A DNA stretch of 5,282 nucleotides from Bacillota bacterium (lineage in GTDB: Bacteria; Bacillota; Clostridia; Tissierellales; Peptoniphilaceae). The DNA lies in NCBI GenBank assembly GCA_023394215.1, contig JAEXBH010000011.1, positions 1-5,282 of the forward strand, written 5' to 3'. Positions 1 to 5,282 of this stretch are shown piece by piece. Positions within the stretch are counted from its first letter, which is position 1. Every line of letters starts with the position of its first letter. The translations under genes were made by a program, and so were the position numbers. A model generated the notes under the pieces. It had not been told where the DNA came from. It saw only the letters and a list, made by a program, of their open reading frames with translations, and did not search any database.

Positions 1-378
1 CTTATAATTTGGGTAGAAGGGTTCAACGGTTAAAACTTCATCACCCGGATTGCATATGGCCATAATGGAGAATATTAACCCCTCACTTGCTCCGTTTGTA
101 ATAACTATTTCGTCAAGATCAAAATCCAAACCGTAGTTATGTAAATATAACTGTATAGTTTCAAGGGTTTTTTTTATGCCTCTTGAGGGAGCATATTCAA
201 GAACGCTTAGGTGAAACTCGTTTACAGCCTCTAAAAATTCTTTAGGAGTGGCTATATCCGGTTGCCCTATATTTAGGTGAATTACATTTAAGCCTTTTTC
301 TTTGGCTTTATCTGCAAAAGGAATCAATTTCCTTATAGGGGACTGCTCCATAAATTCTATTCTATCTGAAAATTTCAT
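1..378 (-). CDS. PLP-dependent class I aminotransferase, N-terminal part (runs off left edge)
   Basis: The frame runs open from an ATG at 378 to the left edge, giving 126 residues of a protein expected to have about 390-440. It starts MKFSDRIEFMEQSPIRKL and carries the fold-type I aminotransferase signatures: LNIGQPDIATP (about residues 36-46, the substrate-side GxPD loop), EYAPSRG (about 60-66), the TNGASEGL stretch that in this family contacts the cofactor phosphate (about 95-102), and GDEVLTVEPFYPNY (about 112-125). The PLP-binding lysine lies beyond the window. An AGAGG ribosome site sits 7 bases before the ATG. Members of this family exchange amino groups between an amino acid and a 2-oxo acid in the cytoplasm. 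The wording of the motifs resembles uncharacterised clostridial AspC-like enzymes, so the substrate (aspartate, aromatic or other) cannot be told from this part. It has its own promoter and is separated by a terminator from the gene upstream on the same strand. Confidence 0.9.
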   Translation of the reverse strand, partial: MKFSDRIEFMEQSPIRKLIPFADKAKEKGLNVIHLNIGQPDIATPKEFLEAVNEFHLSVLEYAPSRGIKKTLETIQLYLHNYGLDFDLDEIVITNGASEGLIFSIMAICNPGDEVLTVEPFYPNYK

Positions 379-415
379 ATCTATCCTCTTTCATTTTTAT
401 AAATATTATCTGTAA

Positions 416-445
416 ATTATACTACTTTTATTTGATATAAGGCAA
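416..445 (-). promoter_or_regulatory. Sigma-A-type promoter of the aminotransferase gene
   Basis: Read on the minus strand, there is a perfect TATAAT -10 (416-421) and a TTGCCT -35 (440-445, four of six consensus bases), separated by 18 bp. The start point would fall near 409, leaving a leader of about 30 bases that includes the AGAGG ribosome site. It lies after the terminator of the preceding minus-strand gene, so the aminotransferase is probably its own unit. The call rests on consensus matching only. Confidence 0.5.
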
Positions 446-463
446 GATAAAAAGAAATTTGAC

Positions 464-494
464 AATAAAAAAGTCGGATTTTTCAATCCGACTT
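464..494 (-). terminator. Intrinsic terminator of the G5/3D cell-wall protein gene
   Basis: On the minus strand, AAGTCGGATT and AATCCGACTT form a perfect 10-bp stem (485-494 with 471-480) closed by a GAAA loop (481-484). A T-rich tract follows at once (470 down to 464). It starts 33 bases past the stop codon of the 528-1706 gene, which is the expected place. On the plus strand the stem is also followed by a weak T-run, but no plus-strand gene leads into it. Confidence 0.88.
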
Positions 495-527
495 AGTGTA
501 AATTTTTAATTCTAATCTAATAATGAA

Positions 528-1706
528 CTATTGAGTGTAAACATCTAAATGGTTACCGTAAGTTCCCGCATCATACACCTTACCCATATAGCCGAAAGGT
601 GTAGGTACCACTGTTCCTTTTGGAAGACTTGAAGCTATTACTATGTAGCCGTCTCCATCGGATACATATCCTGAAGCGTTTACGTGTCTTCCCGGGATGC
701 TCAATCCGCCTCCGGGTAATACGCTTTGAGAATAGTAAGTGTATTTGTATCCGCCCCAATATATAACGCCGTGATATTGTAAGTCACTTAGTGAATATAG
801 GGCAGCACTTGATGTTGCAGCTGATGCAACAGGTCTTTCCTTTGTACCGACTTCAACTACTTGAGTAACAGGGTCGGTAACGGTTTTGCTTACAAGAGTT
901 TTTGTTTTTCCGTTGTTTTTAAATACGTAGGTTTCTTTTCCTGTAACGCCTTCAGTTATTATATTTTCTTCATCAGTATACATTGAAGAATTTTTTCTTG
1001 TAACAGTTTCGAAATCTTTTTCTGTAACAACAACTTGTTTTGTACCCACTAAAGTAACTTGGTTTGTTGCAGCTTTTATAACTTTTTCAGATGAAGCTGA
1101 ATCGGAAACCAACTTGCCGTTTTTAACAATCTTTTTATAGGTAACTTCTTTTTGGCCATCCAATCCCTTAGTGGTAACTTTTGATGTACCATATGCCAAA
1201 TCGAAACTTTCCTTATTTTCATTTTTGAATGCAATCTTTTCAGTCTTTTTGTAAGTAGATATGTTGTAAAAGTCTACTGTTATTTTATCGCCCTCTGTAA
1301 TTTCCTTTGTAAGGGATGGGCTCACAACGTCATCCTTATCTACCGACACTTTCTTTTCCTTAAGGAATTCTCCAACATTTGCAGCATAAGTTTTTACATT
1401 AAGAACTGTACCTCCGTTTGAGAAGGTAACATTTTTTTGTGTATCAATTTCTATTGCCATGTTGTTGGTAATTTTATCATCTAATGAATGATTTATTCTT
1501 GAGTTATTTTCTTGATAAGTGTATCCAACATTTTTTAGAAGCTCAGATATAGAATTTGCATTAGTTTCTAACTGTAATTGATGATTATCAATAGTTAAAC
1601 TTACTGTTTTAGGCTTTTGAGCTTGGGCCATTGAAGATACTCCTATACTTAGGGCGGCAACTCCAAGTCCTGTCAATAAAGCCTTTTTTAACGAATTATC
1701 TATCAT
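528..1706 (-). CDS. Secreted DUF348/G5 protein with C-terminal 3D-like domain (YabE/RpfB-like cell-wall protein)
   Basis: A 392-residue exported protein. Residues 1-29 are a signal peptide: lysines at 7-8, a hydrophobic core to about 25, and an AQA cleavage site before Gln30. Two DUF348 (ubiquitin-like) repeats follow at about 35-88 and 93-146. Two G5 domains come next, about 149-223 and 225-289, each ending in VGTK. After a short Ala/Ser linker, residues 303-392 form a Tyr/Gly-rich end resembling a 3D (double-psi beta-barrel) domain: KYTYYS, LPKGTVV, VYDAG and LDVY. G5 domains are known to bind cell-wall sugars, and 3D domains occur in peptidoglycan-cleaving enzymes such as RpfB, YabE and YocH. 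A role in wall turnover is therefore likely, but lytic activity is inference. Only two of the three usual aspartates align (D379, D388). The ATG at 1706 is chosen because AAGGAGGAAGT precedes it and the signal peptide starts there. An in-frame ATG at 1760 has no ribosome site and overlaps the predicted -35. No LPXTG anchor is present. Confidence 0.9.
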   Translation of the reverse strand: MIDNSLKKALLTGLGVAALSIGVSSMAQAQKPKTVSLTIDNHQLQLETNANSISELLKNVGYTYQENNSRINHSLDDKITNNMAIEIDTQKNVTFSNGGTVLNVKTYAANVGEFLKEKKVSVDKDDVVSPSLTKEITEGDKITVDFYNISTYKKTEKIAFKNENKESFDLAYGTSKVTTKGLDGQKEVTYKKIVKNGKLVSDSASSEKVIKAATNQVTLVGTKQVVVTEKDFETVTRKNSSMYTDEENIITEGVTGKETYVFKNNGKTKTLVSKTVTDPVTQVVEVGTKERPVASAATSSAALYSLSDLQYHGVIYWGGYKYTYYSQSVLPGGGLSIPGRHVNASGYVSDGDGYIVIASSLPKGTVVPTPFGYMGKVYDAGTYGNHLDVYTQ

Positions 1707-1731
1707 ACTTCCTCCTTCATTTACAATCAAA

Positions 1732-1760
1732 ATCTTACAATTATTTCTTTTCAAGGTCAA
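1732..1760 (-). promoter_or_regulatory. Sigma-A-type promoter of the G5/3D protein gene
   Basis: On the minus strand, TTGACC (1755-1760, five of six bases) is followed by 17 bp and then TAAGAT (1732-1737, four of six). Transcription would start near 1725, about 19 bases before the ATG at 1706 and just upstream of the strong AAGGAGG site. This arrangement supports 1706 rather than 1760 as the start codon. Based on consensus only. Confidence 0.5.
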
Positions 1761-1766
1761 GAATTT

Positions 1767-1783
1767 TGTAATATTTTAGTAAC
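1767..1783 (+). promoter_or_regulatory. Degenerate WalR-like box, proximal to the G5 gene promoter
   Basis: TGTAAT, five bases, then AGTAAC matches TGTWAH-N5-TGTWAH at 11 of 12 defined positions. It lies 6 bp upstream of the predicted -35 of the minus-strand G5/3D gene, where a regulator could touch polymerase, but it points the opposite way. The sequence is AT-rich, so a single near-match is weak evidence. Confidence 0.25.
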
Positions 1784-1834
1784 TTTTTTGACTTTTTTAA
1801 TAATTATTTAAATAACAAAATTTTGGAAATAAAG

Positions 1835-1851
1835 ATTACATAAGGGTTACA
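1835..1851 (-). promoter_or_regulatory. Predicted WalR (YycF) box facing the G5/3D gene
   Basis: On the minus strand TGTAAC, CCTTA, TGTAAT matches all 12 defined positions of the WalR consensus TGTWAH-N5-TGTWAH known from Bacillus subtilis and Staphylococcus aureus. It points towards the cell-wall gene and is centred about 118 bp upstream of that gene's predicted start point, which is further than in the best-studied activated promoters. WalR controls wall hydrolases, including the 3D-domain protein YocH, so the target gene fits. Binding is inferred. Confidence 0.5.
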
Positions 1852-1855
1852 GCTA

Positions 1856-1872
1856 TGTTACGAAAGTGTAAA
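1856..1872 (+). promoter_or_regulatory. Predicted WalR (YycF) box facing the DUF3592-like gene
   Basis: On the plus strand TGTTAC, GAAAG, TGTAAA is a second perfect match to TGTWAH-N5-TGTWAH. It starts 4 bp (GCTA) from the oppositely oriented box at 1835-1851, giving an everted pair. It is centred about 80 bp upstream of the predicted start point of the plus-strand gene. Two perfect boxes in one short spacer strengthen each other. Confidence 0.5.
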
Positions 1873-1879
1873 ATAAAAT

Positions 1880-1896
1880 ATTACAAAATATTAATA
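1880..1896 (-). promoter_or_regulatory. Degenerate WalR-like box, distal
   Basis: On the minus strand TATTAA, five bases, TGTAAT matches the WalR consensus at 11 of 12 positions; the mismatch is A for G in the first half. It overlaps the right arm of the 16-bp inverted repeat. Weak on its own because of the base composition. Confidence 0.22.
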
Positions 1897-1929
1897 AGTT
1901 TCACCTGCTCCCAAAAATCAGGCTAAATC

Positions 1930-1938
1930 TGTTATAAT
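1930..1938 (+). promoter_or_regulatory. Extended -10 promoter for the DUF3592-like gene
   Basis: TGT followed by TATAAT is a perfect extended -10 element (TGN-TATAAT). No good -35 lies 16-18 bp upstream, which fits an extended -10 promoter or one that depends on an activator. The start point would be near 1945. A second TATAAT at 1953-1958 has no TG extension and only a poor -35. Confidence 0.5.
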
Positions 1939-2024
1939 TAGCTTAGTAATTTTATAATTTCAAGGTTAATTTTCATTTGAGTGGAGGATTGATCTTTGTT
2001 GAAATTTATTTGGTGGGGGTAGCT

Positions 2025-2411
2025 ATGTTAATAGTTTTTATAGGCTTAATATTGCTTGCTTTTGGAGCATGGACTTATTTTATTTATAATTTTTTTGCTT
2101 ACTCGAGGAGGGTAAATGCCAAATTTTTACGTGACAGGATGGAAATGTATGAAAGAGAGGCAGATTCCGGATACAGTAAATTTTATAAATTTGAATATGA
2201 ATTTGATGGCAAGAGTTATATATGCGAGTCGGTAAACAGCGAATTGAGCGATGTAAAGTATATTGAGGGTGAAAGTTATAAGGTGTGGATTAATCCAAGG
2301 AAAAAGAATGTTTGTCTTACGCAGAAATGGACTAATTTGTTGTGGTTTTTGTTTTTCTTTCTTCTTTTTATCTTATTGCTGATAGCTTTCTTTTCAAATT
2401 TTCCAATGTAG
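2025..2411 (+). CDS. Small two-helix membrane protein, DUF3592-like
   Basis: From the ATG at 2025 the product has 128 residues. A hydrophobic helix spans about residues 2-26, followed by SRR. A soluble stretch of about 75 residues comes next, then a second strongly hydrophobic helix at about 103-124, close to the C-terminus. The middle part has the DUF3592 pattern: YKFEYEFDGKSY (54-65), then EGESYKVWINPRKKNV (81-96), a small beta-rich domain between two membrane helices. The function of this family is unknown. The two arginines after helix 1 suggest the middle domain faces the cytoplasm, but this is weak. The start is uncertain. ATG 2025 has a G-rich GGTGGGGG site at usual spacing, while an in-frame TTG at 1977 would add 16 residues with only AAGG 11 bases upstream. 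No terminator follows, so transcription may continue into pepT, 65 bp on. Confidence 0.72.
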   Translation: MLIVFIGLILLAFGAWTYFIYNFFAYSRRVNAKFLRDRMEMYEREADSGYSKFYKFEYEFDGKSYICESVNSELSDVKYIEGESYKVWINPRKKNVCLTQKWTNLLWFLFFFLLFILLLIAFFSNFPM

Positions 2412-2415
2412 ATTC

Positions 2416-2444
2416 TTTATAATATTTAAATAAAAAGTTATAAT
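2416..2444 (+). promoter_or_regulatory. Possible promoter of pepT-pepF
   Basis: TTTATA (2416-2421, four of six -35 bases), 17 bp, then a perfect TATAAT (2439-2444). The start point would be near 2451, giving a leader of about 26 bases that holds the AGGAGGG ribosome site at 2467-2473. Alternative -10-like sequences at 2418-2423 and 2445-2450 show how AT-rich this spacer is, so the call is tentative. Confidence 0.4.
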
Positions 2445-2476
2445 TATACTAACTAAACTATTTTATAGGAGGGATT

Positions 2477-3700
2477 ATGGATATAATAGAAAGATTTAAA
2501 AAATATATTGCAGTTGACACCCAATCGGACCCTAAGAGCAGCACCTGTCCAAGTACGGAAAAACAGTTTAATCTTGCAAAGCTTATAGTCGAGGATATGA
2601 AGGAAATAGGCATAGAAGATGTAAGGCTTGATAAAAATGCTTATATCTATGGAAAAATAAGTTCCAATACGGATAAAAAAGTTCCGGCTATCGGTTTGAT
2701 TTCTCATATGGACACATCTCCGGATTTTCCGGGTAAGTGCGTAAATCCTCAAATATTTACCTATCAAGGTGGCGATATAAAATTAAATGATAATCTTTAT
2801 ATGACTGTGGAAGAATTTCCATTTTTAAAAAAGTTGGAAGGTTTGGAGCTTATAACAACTGACGGCACCACTTTACTTGGAGCGGATGATAAGGCGGGAA
2901 TAGTGGAAATTTTAGATGCCTGCAAGTATATAATAAATCATCCTGAAATAGAACATGGAGATATAATGATAGGCTTTACGCCGGATGAAGAGATCGGTAG
3001 GGGAGCGGACCTTTTTGATGTGAAGGGTTTTGGAGCTGACTTTGCATATACAATTGATGGAGGACATCTTGGGGAGTTGGAGTATGAAAATTTCAATGCG
3101 GCCTCAGGTGTTTTAAAAATCCACGGTAAAAATGTACATCCGGGGTCGGCAAAAAATATTATGAAAAATGCATTAAGGATAGGTATGGAATTTGAGATGA
3201 TGCTTCCGCAGGGACAAAAGCCGGAATACACAGAAAATTATGAAGGCTTTATTCATCTTAATGATATGACAGGTTCTGTTGAATATGCTGAAATGATTTA
3301 TATAATCAGAGATCATGATATGACTAAATTTGAGGAAAAAAAGGCGGTGTTCAAAGCGTGTGCCGACTATTTGAACCAAAAATACGGGGATGTTATTGAA
3401 TGTACAGTAGAGGATTCCTACTATAATATGAAGGAAAAAATTATTCCTCATATGCATGTAGTGGAACTTGCTAAAAAATCCATGGAAGAACTTGGTATTG
3501 AGCCTCAAATAAATCCTGTCAGGGGAGGTACTGACGGTGCCAGATTGTCTTATATGGGACTTCCTTGTCCGAATATATTTACGGGGGGTATGAATTATCA
3601 CGGAAAATATGAATTTATACCTACATCGTGGATGAAAAAAGCATCCGAGCTTATAGTCAGGATAATTGAAAATAATGTTAAATATAGAAACGGGAGATAG
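2477..3700 (+). CDS. pepT: Peptidase T (tripeptide aminopeptidase, M20B)
   Basis: A 407-residue cytoplasmic zinc peptidase, almost the same length as E. coli PepT (408). PepT removes the N-terminal residue from tripeptides. The two-zinc M20 site is complete by motif: H77 and D79 in SHMDTSPDF, bridging D137 in GADDKAG, the catalytic pair E171-E172 in TPDEE, D194 in YTIDGG, and H375 in MNYHGKYEF. The conserved H221 (HGKNVHPG, dimerisation domain) and R349 (VRGGTDGARLS) are also present. The peptidase domain is split by the insert dimerisation domain, at about 205-315. The ATG at 2477 follows AGGAGGG by 3 bases and gives the family's normal N-terminus. pepF follows 2 bp after the stop, so the two are co-translated from one message. 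Nothing is truncated or unusual. Confidence 0.97.
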   Translation: MDIIERFKKYIAVDTQSDPKSSTCPSTEKQFNLAKLIVEDMKEIGIEDVRLDKNAYIYGKISSNTDKKVPAIGLISHMDTSPDFPGKCVNPQIFTYQGGDIKLNDNLYMTVEEFPFLKKLEGLELITTDGTTLLGADDKAGIVEILDACKYIINHPEIEHGDIMIGFTPDEEIGRGADLFDVKGFGADFAYTIDGGHLGELEYENFNAASGVLKIHGKNVHPGSAKNIMKNALRIGMEFEMMLPQGQKPEYTENYEGFIHLNDMTGSVEYAEMIYIIRDHDMTKFEEKKAVFKACADYLNQKYGDVIECTVEDSYYNMKEKIIPHMHVVELAKKSMEELGIEPQINPVRGGTDGARLSYMGLPCPNIFTGGMNYHGKYEFIPTSWMKKASELIVRIIENNVKYRNGR

Positions 3701-3702
3701 AT

Positions 3703-5282
3703 ATGATAGAAAGAAAAGATGTGGATATAAAGGAAACTTGGGATTTAAGCCTTCTTTTTAAGACAGAGCAAGATTATGAAAAGGCCCTTAAGGAGCTTGG
3801 GGAAGAGGTAGATTTATTTCTTGAAAAGTATAAGGGAAAGCTTTTATCGGCAAGGATGGTAAATGAGTCCTTAAGTGATATGAGGAAGATAAGAAAGCTT
3901 ATAGAGTGGGTATCGGCATATTCAAGACTTGACGTTGAGGTAAATGTATTAAACAAGACTGCGGTTGAAAGGGAGGCAAATGCGAATATTGTATTTGCAG
4001 ACTTATTTGCTAAATTAGCCTTTTTTAATTCAGAAGTTTCCATGTTGGATGAAAAAATTTTGGAAGAGGCAGCTGAATGTGAAGAAGATAAGCTTATAAT
4101 AAAGAAAATATTGAAAGATAAAAAACATATGCTTACCAAAGAAGCTGAAGAAGTTTTAGCAGCTTTAAATAACAGCTTGGATTTTCCTTATCAGAGTTAT
4201 AATGACATTAAGTTTAGAGACATAAGGTTTCCTAATTTTAAGGTAGGAGATACCGAATATGAAATGACCTACAATTCTTTTGAGGGAGGATTGGAAACTC
4301 ATCTTGACAGGGGTGTAAGAAGAAAGGCCTTTAGGGTATTTTCAGATGAACTTAGAAAATATCAAAATTCTACAGCATCAGCCTATAACGCACAAATTCA
4401 ACAGGAGAAGACCATATCTAAACTTAGGGGATTTGAATCCGTTTTTGATTATTTGTTGGATAAGCAGGATGTGTCCATGGAATTATATAACAGGCAAATT
4501 GATGTAATCATGGAAGAATTGGCTCCACATATGAGAAAGTATGCTAAGATTGTGGCAAGGGTTCATGATTTAGATATGGTAAAGTACGAAGATCTTAAGT
4601 TGGAACTTGATCCTTCTTTTTCTCCTAAGGTAAGCTTTGAAGATGCTAAAAATTATATATTGGACGGACTTAAACTTTTAGGTCCTGATTATAGAAAAAT
4701 ACTTGAAAAAGCCTTTGAAAATAGATGGATAGATTATGCTCAAACTTATGGTAAGAGGACGGGGGCTTTTTGTTCAGATCCTTATGGAGCAAGCTCTTTT
4801 ATACTTATGTTTTTCTCGGAAAGTATGAGCGACTGTATGACACTTGCTCATGAACTTGGACATGCCGGACATTTTCAACTTACTCATGCAAACCAAAATA
4901 TTTTTAATTCAAAACCGTCCATGTATTTTGTGGAAGCTCCATCCACTACAAATGAGCTTTTGGTTGAAAATCATCTTTTGGATATTGCAAAGGATGATAA
5001 GAGGATGAGAAGATGGGTTATTTCCCAAATGATCTCCAAGACTTATTACCATAATTTTGTTACTCATTTCTTGGAAGCCTACTATCAAAGAGAGGTATAT
5101 AGGCTTGTGGACAAGGGACAAAGCCTTGATGCCGATAAGTTAAATCAAATATTCAGACAAACTCTTGAAAAATTCTGGGGGGATGCTGTTGAACTTACAG
5201 AAGGAGCTGAACTTACATGGATGAGACAACCTCATTATTATATGGGGTTATATCCATACACATATTCTGCAGGGCTTACAAT
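3703..5282 (+). CDS. pepF: Oligoendopeptidase F (M3B), C-terminal end cut by window edge
   Basis: The frame stays open from the ATG at 3703 to the right edge, giving 526 residues plus two bases. PepF enzymes are usually about 600 long, so roughly 70-80 residues are missing. PepF is a cytoplasmic zinc endopeptidase that cuts oligopeptides, known from lactococci to prefer about 7-17 residues. The N-terminal Oligo_F_N-type helical region covers about 10-200, and the M3 catalytic domain starts at about 205. The active site is the HELGH motif at 383-387 (zinc ligands H383 and H387, catalytic E384), with the third zinc ligand E411 in FVEAPST, 24 residues on, as in thimet oligopeptidase. The HYYMGLYPYTYSAGL stretch near the edge matches the tyrosine-rich substrate-binding motif. 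The start follows a GGGAGA site inside the end of pepT, and only 2 bp separate the genes, so an operon is very likely. It probably supplies short peptides for PepT and other peptidases. Confidence 0.95.
   Translation, partial: MIERKDVDIKETWDLSLLFKTEQDYEKALKELGEEVDLFLEKYKGKLLSARMVNESLSDMRKIRKLIEWVSAYSRLDVEVNVLNKTAVEREANANIVFADLFAKLAFFNSEVSMLDEKILEEAAECEEDKLIIKKILKDKKHMLTKEAEEVLAALNNSLDFPYQSYNDIKFRDIRFPNFKVGDTEYEMTYNSFEGGLETHLDRGVRRKAFRVFSDELRKYQNSTASAYNAQIQQEKTISKLRGFESVFDYLLDKQDVSMELYNRQIDVIMEELAPHMRKYAKIVARVHDLDMVKYEDLKLELDPSFSPKVSFEDAKNYILDGLKLLGPDYRKILEKAFENRWIDYAQTYGKRTGAFCSDPYGASSFILMFFSESMSDCMTLAHELGHAGHFQLTHANQNIFNSKPSMYFVEAPSTTNELLVENHLLDIAKDDKRMRRWVISQMISKTYYHNFVTHFLEAYYQREVYRLVDKGQSLDADKLNQIFRQTLEKFWGDAVELTEGAELTWMRQPHYYMGLYPYTYSAGLT

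Larger units (their letters stand above)
1763..1889. repeat. 16-bp perfect inverted repeat flanking the regulatory core
   Basis: ATTTTGTAATATTTTA at 1763-1778 is repeated exactly in inverted form at 1874-1889, with 95 bp between the arms. Each arm contains a TGTAAT sequence identical to a WalR half-site. The arms are too AT-rich and too far apart to act as a terminator. They bracket the two predicted WalR boxes. Confidence 0.6.

Noticed and set aside
411..421. WalR half-site TGTAAA upstream of the aminotransferase
   Set aside because: Only one half is present; no second TGTWAH lies 5 bp away, and the sequence overlaps the -10.
1707..1760. Extending the G5/3D protein N-terminus by 18 residues to an ATG at 1760
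   Set aside because: No ribosome site precedes 1760, the extension would overlap the predicted -35, and it puts polar residues before a normal signal peptide. The ATG at 1706 has a strong AAGGAGG site.
1707..1976. Riboswitch or small RNA in the divergent spacer
   Set aside because: The spacer is very AT-rich, and I found no GC stem, terminator hairpin or known aptamer pattern. Its structure is better explained by protein-binding direct repeats.
2412..2476. Terminator between the DUF3592-like gene and pepT
   Set aside because: Only AT-rich partial palindromes such as TTATAATTATA are present. There is no GC-containing stem followed by a T-run.
2453..3601. Open frames on the minus strand at 2453-2767, 2938-3231 and 3173-3601
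   Set aside because: They lie wholly or almost wholly opposite pepT, whose frame is complete with all active-site motifs. Their translations show no domain and they lack convincing ribosome sites.
3774..5121. Open frames on the minus strand at 3774-4139 and 4909-5121
   Set aside because: Both are antisense shadows of the intact pepF frame, with low-complexity or unrecognisable translations.

Overview
The window looks like chromosomal DNA from a low-G+C Gram-positive (Bacillota), most likely a peptide-fermenting anaerobe of the Tissierellia/Peptoniphilaceae or clostridial type. The reasons are heavy use of AGA/AGG and ATA codons, AT-rich spacers, strong AGGAGG-type ribosome sites, a secreted DUF348/G5 cell-wall protein of the clostridial type, and two cytoplasmic peptidases side by side. 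The genus is inference and was not tested.

Layout. On the minus strand, 1-378 is the N-terminal part of a PLP-dependent class I aminotransferase that runs off the left edge. Its own promoter lies at 416-445. Next, 528-1706 (minus) encodes a 392-residue secreted protein with a signal peptide, two DUF348 repeats, two G5 domains and a divergent C-terminal 3D-like domain. It ends in a clear intrinsic terminator (464-494). A 270-318 bp AT-rich divergent regulatory region follows. On the plus strand there are then a small two-helix DUF3592-like membrane protein (2025-2411, possibly from a TTG at 1977), pepT (2477-3700, tripeptidase) and pepF (3703 to the right edge, oligoendopeptidase F). pepF starts 2 bp after the pepT stop.

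How the parts relate. pepT and pepF almost certainly share a transcript and together take imported oligopeptides towards free amino acids. The nearby aminotransferase also suits amino-acid metabolism but is separately transcribed. The G5/3D protein is an envelope protein of the YabE/YocH/RpfB kind.

The most interesting signal is in the divergent spacer. Two back-to-back sequences (1835-1851 minus, 1856-1872 plus) each match perfectly the published WalR (YycF) box, TGTWAH-N5-TGTWAH, 4 bp apart and pointing in opposite directions. Two near-matches and a 16-bp perfect inverted repeat surround them. This suggests that the cell-wall gene, and perhaps the small membrane protein opposite, belong to the cell-wall homeostasis regulon. 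I see no mobile element, CRISPR array, RNA gene or defence system, and the coding genes are otherwise ordinary.
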